NCBI GenBank assembly: GCA_016462245.1
Contig: JAEMTR010000055.1
Coordinates: 1-8,324 of the forward strand
From: Solirubrobacteraceae bacterium
Lineage (GTDB): Bacteria; Actinomycetota; Thermoleophilia; Solirubrobacterales; Solirubrobacteraceae
DNA: 8,324 nucleotides
Reading direction: 5' to 3'
Below, one piece after another: positions 6,235 through 8,324 of this stretch. Made by a program: the position numbers and the translations under genes. The notes beneath the pieces were generated by a model, which searched no databases, was not told the origin of the DNA, and worked only from the letters and a program-made list of their open reading frames with translations. Positions within the stretch are counted from its first letter, which is position 1, and each line of letters starts with the position of its first letter.

Positions 6235-6453
6235 TCAGGCGCCACTGGCAGCCCAGCGGGCTGGTGGCTGAGGCTGGCGCTGGACGCCTTCGCTGAGCGC
6301 GGCGGCGAGCCAGGCTGGCTGCCGCTGGGCTTCGGTGGTCGGCGCTGGAGCGTGGTCGTCGAGAAAGCGGCGCAGCGCAGTAACAATCGCCGCGGCCTCT
6401 GCCTCCGATGCGGCAGGGCTACCGATTTCGATCTGGGTTGGCTGCTCAGGCAT
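6235..6453 (-). CDS. Small protein, probable acyl-CoA carboxylase epsilon-type subunit
   Basis: A 72-aa protein lying 26 bp after phoD and 56 bp before the carboxylase alpha gene on the same strand. Actinobacterial carboxylases often carry a short epsilon subunit (about 60-90 aa), encoded beside the beta gene, that stabilises the alpha-beta complex. This protein fits in size, place and layout. A short N-terminal strand-like stretch (TQIEIGSP, 6-13) is followed by one alpha helix (SEAEAAAIVTALRRFLDDHA, 16-35), a Pro/Thr linker, then a Trp-containing segment (PAWLAAALSEGV, 46-57) and a terminal RWAASGA. The family is poorly conserved, so this rests on context and pattern, not on a diagnostic motif. 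ATG at 6451-6453 is chosen; an in-frame TTG directly before it (6454-6456) is possible but less likely. AGG lies a few bases upstream as a weak ribosome binding site. Confidence 0.62.
   Translation of the reverse strand: MPEQPTQIEIGSPAASEAEAAAIVTALRRFLDDHAPAPTTEAQRQPAWLAAALSEGVQRQPQPPARWAASGA
6242..6267. repeat. Imperfect hairpin at the 3' end of the epsilon-like gene
   Basis: CAGCCC (6249-6254) and GGGCTG (6258-6263) pair around a 3-nt loop. CCAC (6242-6245) pairs with GTGG (6264-6267) across a 3-nt bulge, giving 10 pairs in all. It lies just before the epsilon-like stop and about 60 nt upstream of the alpha-subunit start. Such stems are not rare in GC-rich coding DNA, so a role is uncertain. 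Confidence 0.3.
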
Positions 6454-6479
6454 CAAGCCTGAGCCTAGCGCGACGGCAG

Positions 6480-8129
6480 CTAGCCCTTAAGTCCGGCCTG
6501 CCCTGGCTTGATCGTCCAAGAGAAGGTTCCGCTGACGCCGTTCCACGGATCGCTGGCTGGGTCGTTGAGCGGCATCTTTTCGGTCGACTTCTTCTTCACC
6601 GTCTTCATCCGCACGAGGTCGCAGCCAAAGCCAGCGCCGTCAGCCTTGATGCGGCCATAGCCGTGGTGGTCAACGTCGCCGTTCGTCAGCCACGGGTTGG
6701 CGCCGAGCAGGATGTCGTAGATCGCCTTGCCGGTGCGGGGGAAAGGCGTTGTAGCGACGTCGGCCGCAAGCAGACCTGGGAAAGCGGCGTTGAGGCCGCC
6801 GTCGCCAAGACCTTGCGAGCAGATCGAGCCGCCAACGAACTCGATCCCAACTGGTGTTGCGTCGTCATCGGTCACGCGTAGGTCACCGGCAGCGAAGGTG
6901 TGAATGTCGCCGACGACCGAGATTACGTTCTTGATCGAGTTGTCGCGGATGTAGCTGAGAACTTCGCTTCGCTGGGCCTGGTAGCCGGTCCAGTCGTCGA
7001 GGTTGTAATCGGCCGCGGCAGTGAACTTGGTGTTCATCATCATCGCCTCGTTGGCGATTACCTTCCAAGTCGCGGTCGAGTTCTTCAGCCGGTCTTTGAG
7101 GAAAACGAGCTGCTTGGCGCCAAGGTACTGGCGCGGCGCTTTCAGCGCGTCGACGTTTTCGGGCTTCGTCAGGTCAACCTGGCCGCTGTCGTCGAGCGGT
7201 TGGTCGTCGCGGTACTGGCGCTCGTCGAGCATGATGATCTCGAGGTGCTTGCCGAAGCGCAGCGAGCGGTAAATCTGCTGCCCTTCGCCACCCTTAATCG
7301 GGCTGATCGGCATGCTTTCGAAGAACGCTTGGTAGCCAGCCTTCTGGCGCGCAAGCGTGTACTTTTTGTCGGCCGAGAGACCGCCCGAAGGGCCTGCGCC
7401 GCCAGCGTAGTTATTTACAACCTCGTGGTCGTCCCAAGTTGAGACCATCGCGAAGTTGGCGTGCATCGCGCGCAGGTTGGCGTCGCTGCGGTAGAGCTTG
7501 TACTTGTCGCGGTACTGCTTCAGCGTTACCGATTCGCCGCCCGGATCGTTGCGAACCCCGTCGCCGCTGGTCTTGTGGTAGGCCTCGGCGTAGATGTAGT
7601 CGCCGAGGTTGACGACGAAATCGAGGTCGTCTTTGGCCATCGCGGCGTGCGCGTTGTAGTAGCCGAAGGTGTAGTCCTGGCAGGAGAAGAAAGCGAAGCG
7701 GACCTTCTCGTTGGAGTCTGCTGGCAGGGCGGTGCGGAAGCGGCCGACAGGGCTGTCCTTGCTCTTCGTTGCGAAGCGATAGTAGTACTGGGTGTAAGGC
7801 TTGAGGCCCTTGATCTGCGCCTTGACTGAGAAGTCGGAGGCGGCGACGGCTGAGATCTTCTGCTTCGCGACTACCTTGCGGAAGCCCTTGTCGGTTGCGA
7901 CTTCGAGCGCCACCGGGATCTTGCCGGCGACGTCATGCAGGCGCGTCCAGAGCGTCATTCCTGACGTGGTTGGGTCGCCGGCGATGATGCCCTCGGCGAA
8001 GGTGCCGCCAGCGGCCGAGGAGAAGGCGCGTGGGTTGACGCCTGTTGCCAGCGCCTCGGGGGCGACGATAAGGGCGGCGCCGGTTACTCCAGCGCCGCGA
8101 AGGAAGTTACGGCGGGTTGCGTCAGACAT
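6480..8129 (-). CDS. phoD: PhoD-family alkaline phosphatase/phosphodiesterase, Tat-exported
   Basis: A 549-aa secreted phosphoesterase that would release phosphate from organic phosphomono- or diesters outside the cytoplasm. The N-terminus is a twin-arginine signal (DATRRNFLRG, Arg6-Arg7), a hydrophobic stretch (about 12-28) and a likely cleavage site near EALA-TG (25-30). Residues about 43-133 form the PhoD N-terminal beta domain (GIIAGDPTTSGMTLWTR, then a fibronectin-like strand set ending RFRTALP). The catalytic domain has SCQDY (149-153, Cys150), NLGDYIY (174-180, Asp177-Tyr178), WDDHEVVNNY (232-241) and GDIHT (407-411, Asp408/His410), matching the Fe/Ca-binding residues of PhoD enzymes. 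GAGAGG 6 nt before the ATG is a good ribosome binding site. It lies between the carboxylase beta gene and the epsilon/alpha genes, an unexpected neighbour. No actinobacterial PHO-box direct repeat is seen upstream. Confidence 0.94.
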   Translation of the reverse strand: MSDATRRNFLRGAGVTGAALIVAPEALATGVNPRAFSSAAGGTFAEGIIAGDPTTSGMTLWTRLHDVAGKIPVALEVATDKGFRKVVAKQKISAVAASDFSVKAQIKGLKPYTQYYYRFATKSKDSPVGRFRTALPADSNEKVRFAFFSCQDYTFGYYNAHAAMAKDDLDFVVNLGDYIYAEAYHKTSGDGVRNDPGGESVTLKQYRDKYKLYRSDANLRAMHANFAMVSTWDDHEVVNNYAGGAGPSGGLSADKKYTLARQKAGYQAFFESMPISPIKGGEGQQIYRSLRFGKHLEIIMLDERQYRDDQPLDDSGQVDLTKPENVDALKAPRQYLGAKQLVFLKDRLKNSTATWKVIANEAMMMNTKFTAAADYNLDDWTGYQAQRSEVLSYIRDNSIKNVISVVGDIHTFAAGDLRVTDDDATPVGIEFVGGSICSQGLGDGGLNAAFPGLLAADVATTPFPRTGKAIYDILLGANPWLTNGDVDHHGYGRIKADGAGFGCDLVRMKTVKKKSTEKMPLNDPASDPWNGVSGTFSWTIKPGQAGLKG

Positions 8130-8204
8130 TCGTTGCCTCTCGTAGTTGGCCTAGAGCAAGTATCCACACTTTGGCGCGACTTGACGCCAATAACAACAGA
8201 ATGT
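8130..8204 (-). promoter_or_regulatory. Upstream region of phoD with ribosome binding site and possible promoter
   Basis: These 75 bp lie between the carboxylase beta stop and the phoD start. Reading the minus strand, the region holds the palindrome at 8171-8190, then GGATACT (8159-8165), whose GATACT is a fair -10 box, then GAGAGG (8136-8141), a good Shine-Dalgarno 6 nt from the ATG. A start site near 8152 would give a leader of about 22 nt. The -35 position has no close consensus match; TTGGCG (8185-8190) would need a 20-bp spacer. The gap and the strong ribosome binding site suggest phoD can be transcribed on its own. The T-rich tract of a classical terminator is absent. Confidence 0.4.
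8171..8190. repeat. Inverted repeat TTGGCG-N8-CGCCAA upstream of phoD
   Basis: Perfect 6-bp arms (8171-8176 and 8185-8190) are separated by 8 bp and cover the place where a -35 element for phoD would lie. The 20-bp dyad has the size of an operator for a dimeric repressor. It could also form a modest hairpin in the beta-subunit transcript just after its stop, but no run of U follows. Function is inferred from position only. Confidence 0.4.
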
Positions 8205-8324
8205 TTACAGCGGGATGTTGCCGTGCTTGCGCTTTGGCTGATCAACGCGCTTTGTCAGCAGCGTTTGTAGCGCGTTGATCACCTTCGGCCGCGTCTCGTG
8301 CGGGATGATCACGTCGTCGATGTA
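8205..8324 (-). CDS. Acyl-CoA carboxylase beta (carboxyltransferase) subunit, C-terminal 39 residues (N-terminus off the right edge)
   Basis: The last 39 codons of a minus-strand gene reach the window edge and end in TAA at 8205-8207. They read YIDDVIIPHETRPKV (1-15), a helical stretch, and QPKRKHGNIPL at the end. The D-x-VI-P-x-x-TR motif followed by a closing KHGNIPL is the hallmark C-terminus of propionyl/acetyl-CoA carboxylase beta subunits (PccB/AccD5 type) and of related methylmalonyl-CoA decarboxylase alpha subunits. The enzyme transfers the carboxyl group from biotin to acyl-CoA. The alpha subunit encoded downstream in the same direction is the obvious partner. The substrate cannot be decided because the acyl-CoA pocket lies outside the window. 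The codons contain a perfect 13-bp inverted repeat (8239-8281). The frame has no visible start here, so this is a partial gene. Confidence 0.93.
   Translation of the reverse strand, partial: YIDDVIIPHETRPKVINALQTLLTKRVDQPKRKHGNIPL
8239..8281. repeat. Perfect 13-bp inverted repeat (17-nt loop) inside the carboxylase beta coding end
   Basis: TGATCAACGCGCT (8239-8251) and its exact reverse complement (8269-8281) flank 17 nt. In the minus-strand mRNA this gives a 13-bp hairpin 31 nt before the stop codon. The arms encode parts of VINAL and KRVDQ, so both are also constrained as protein. No U-run follows, so it is not a standard terminator. Confidence 0.75.

Noticed and set aside
6208..6462. Plus-strand open frame of 84 codons opposite the epsilon-like gene
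   Set aside because: The minus-strand frame is favoured by operon direction, spacing and resemblance to epsilon subunits; the plus frame would be isolated among minus-strand genes.
6900..7442. Plus-strand open frame of 180 codons opposite phoD
   Set aside because: It is antisense to conserved PhoD catalytic motifs and has no recognisable features of its own.
1..8324. CRISPR array, insertion sequence, phage, toxin-antitoxin or defence system
   Set aside because: No direct repeat array, transposase, integrase, terminal inverted repeats or defence-type gene pair is visible; the genes are metabolic.

Overview
The window is GC-rich chromosomal DNA packed with housekeeping and accessory metabolic genes. 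No mobile element, CRISPR array, rRNA or tRNA gene is visible. The best guess is a high-GC Actinomycetota, perhaps a Thermoleophilia/Solirubrobacterales-like lineage. The reasons are a fused biotin carboxylase-BCCP alpha subunit of an acyl-CoA carboxylase, a candidate small epsilon-type subunit, a KHGNIPL-ending beta subunit, a start codon placed as in leaderless transcripts, and a Tat-exported PhoD. The taxonomic call is inference from gene content and base composition only.

Layout: (1) 1-2398, minus strand: sucC -> sucD (4-bp ATGA overlap) -> a single-pass membrane protein of unknown function that runs off the left edge. This is the succinyl-CoA synthetase step of the TCA cycle. (2) 2399-2457: a 59-bp divergent intergenic region. 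(3) 2458-3924, plus strand: a haloacid-dehalogenase-like HAD hydrolase followed after 12 bp by a metallo-beta-lactamase-fold hydrolase starting at GTG. They are probably co-transcribed, and the first looks leaderless. (4) 3921-8324, minus strand: in transcription order, the C-terminus of an acyl-CoA carboxylase beta subunit (entering from the right edge), phoD, a 72-aa epsilon-like subunit, the alpha subunit (biotin carboxylase + biotin carrier) and a GNAT acetyltransferase that overlaps the alpha gene by 4 bp. The plus-strand pair and this cluster converge with their TAA stops sharing one TTAA.

Functionally, the right half holds alpha, beta and probably epsilon parts of one biotin-dependent acyl-CoA (acetyl/propionyl-CoA) carboxylase. 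In a propionyl-CoA role its product can reach succinyl-CoA through methylmalonyl-CoA, which is the substrate/product of the SucCD enzyme at the left. phoD is an outsider within this set and carries its own upstream region with a good ribosome binding site and a palindrome. The two plus-strand hydrolases have no clear pathway.

The region is mostly ordinary and I do not see a convincing new multi-gene system. The most unexpected items are a perfect 13-bp inverted repeat in the last codons of the beta-subunit gene, phoD splitting the carboxylase genes, variant active-site motifs in both plus-strand hydrolases, and the candidate epsilon subunit.
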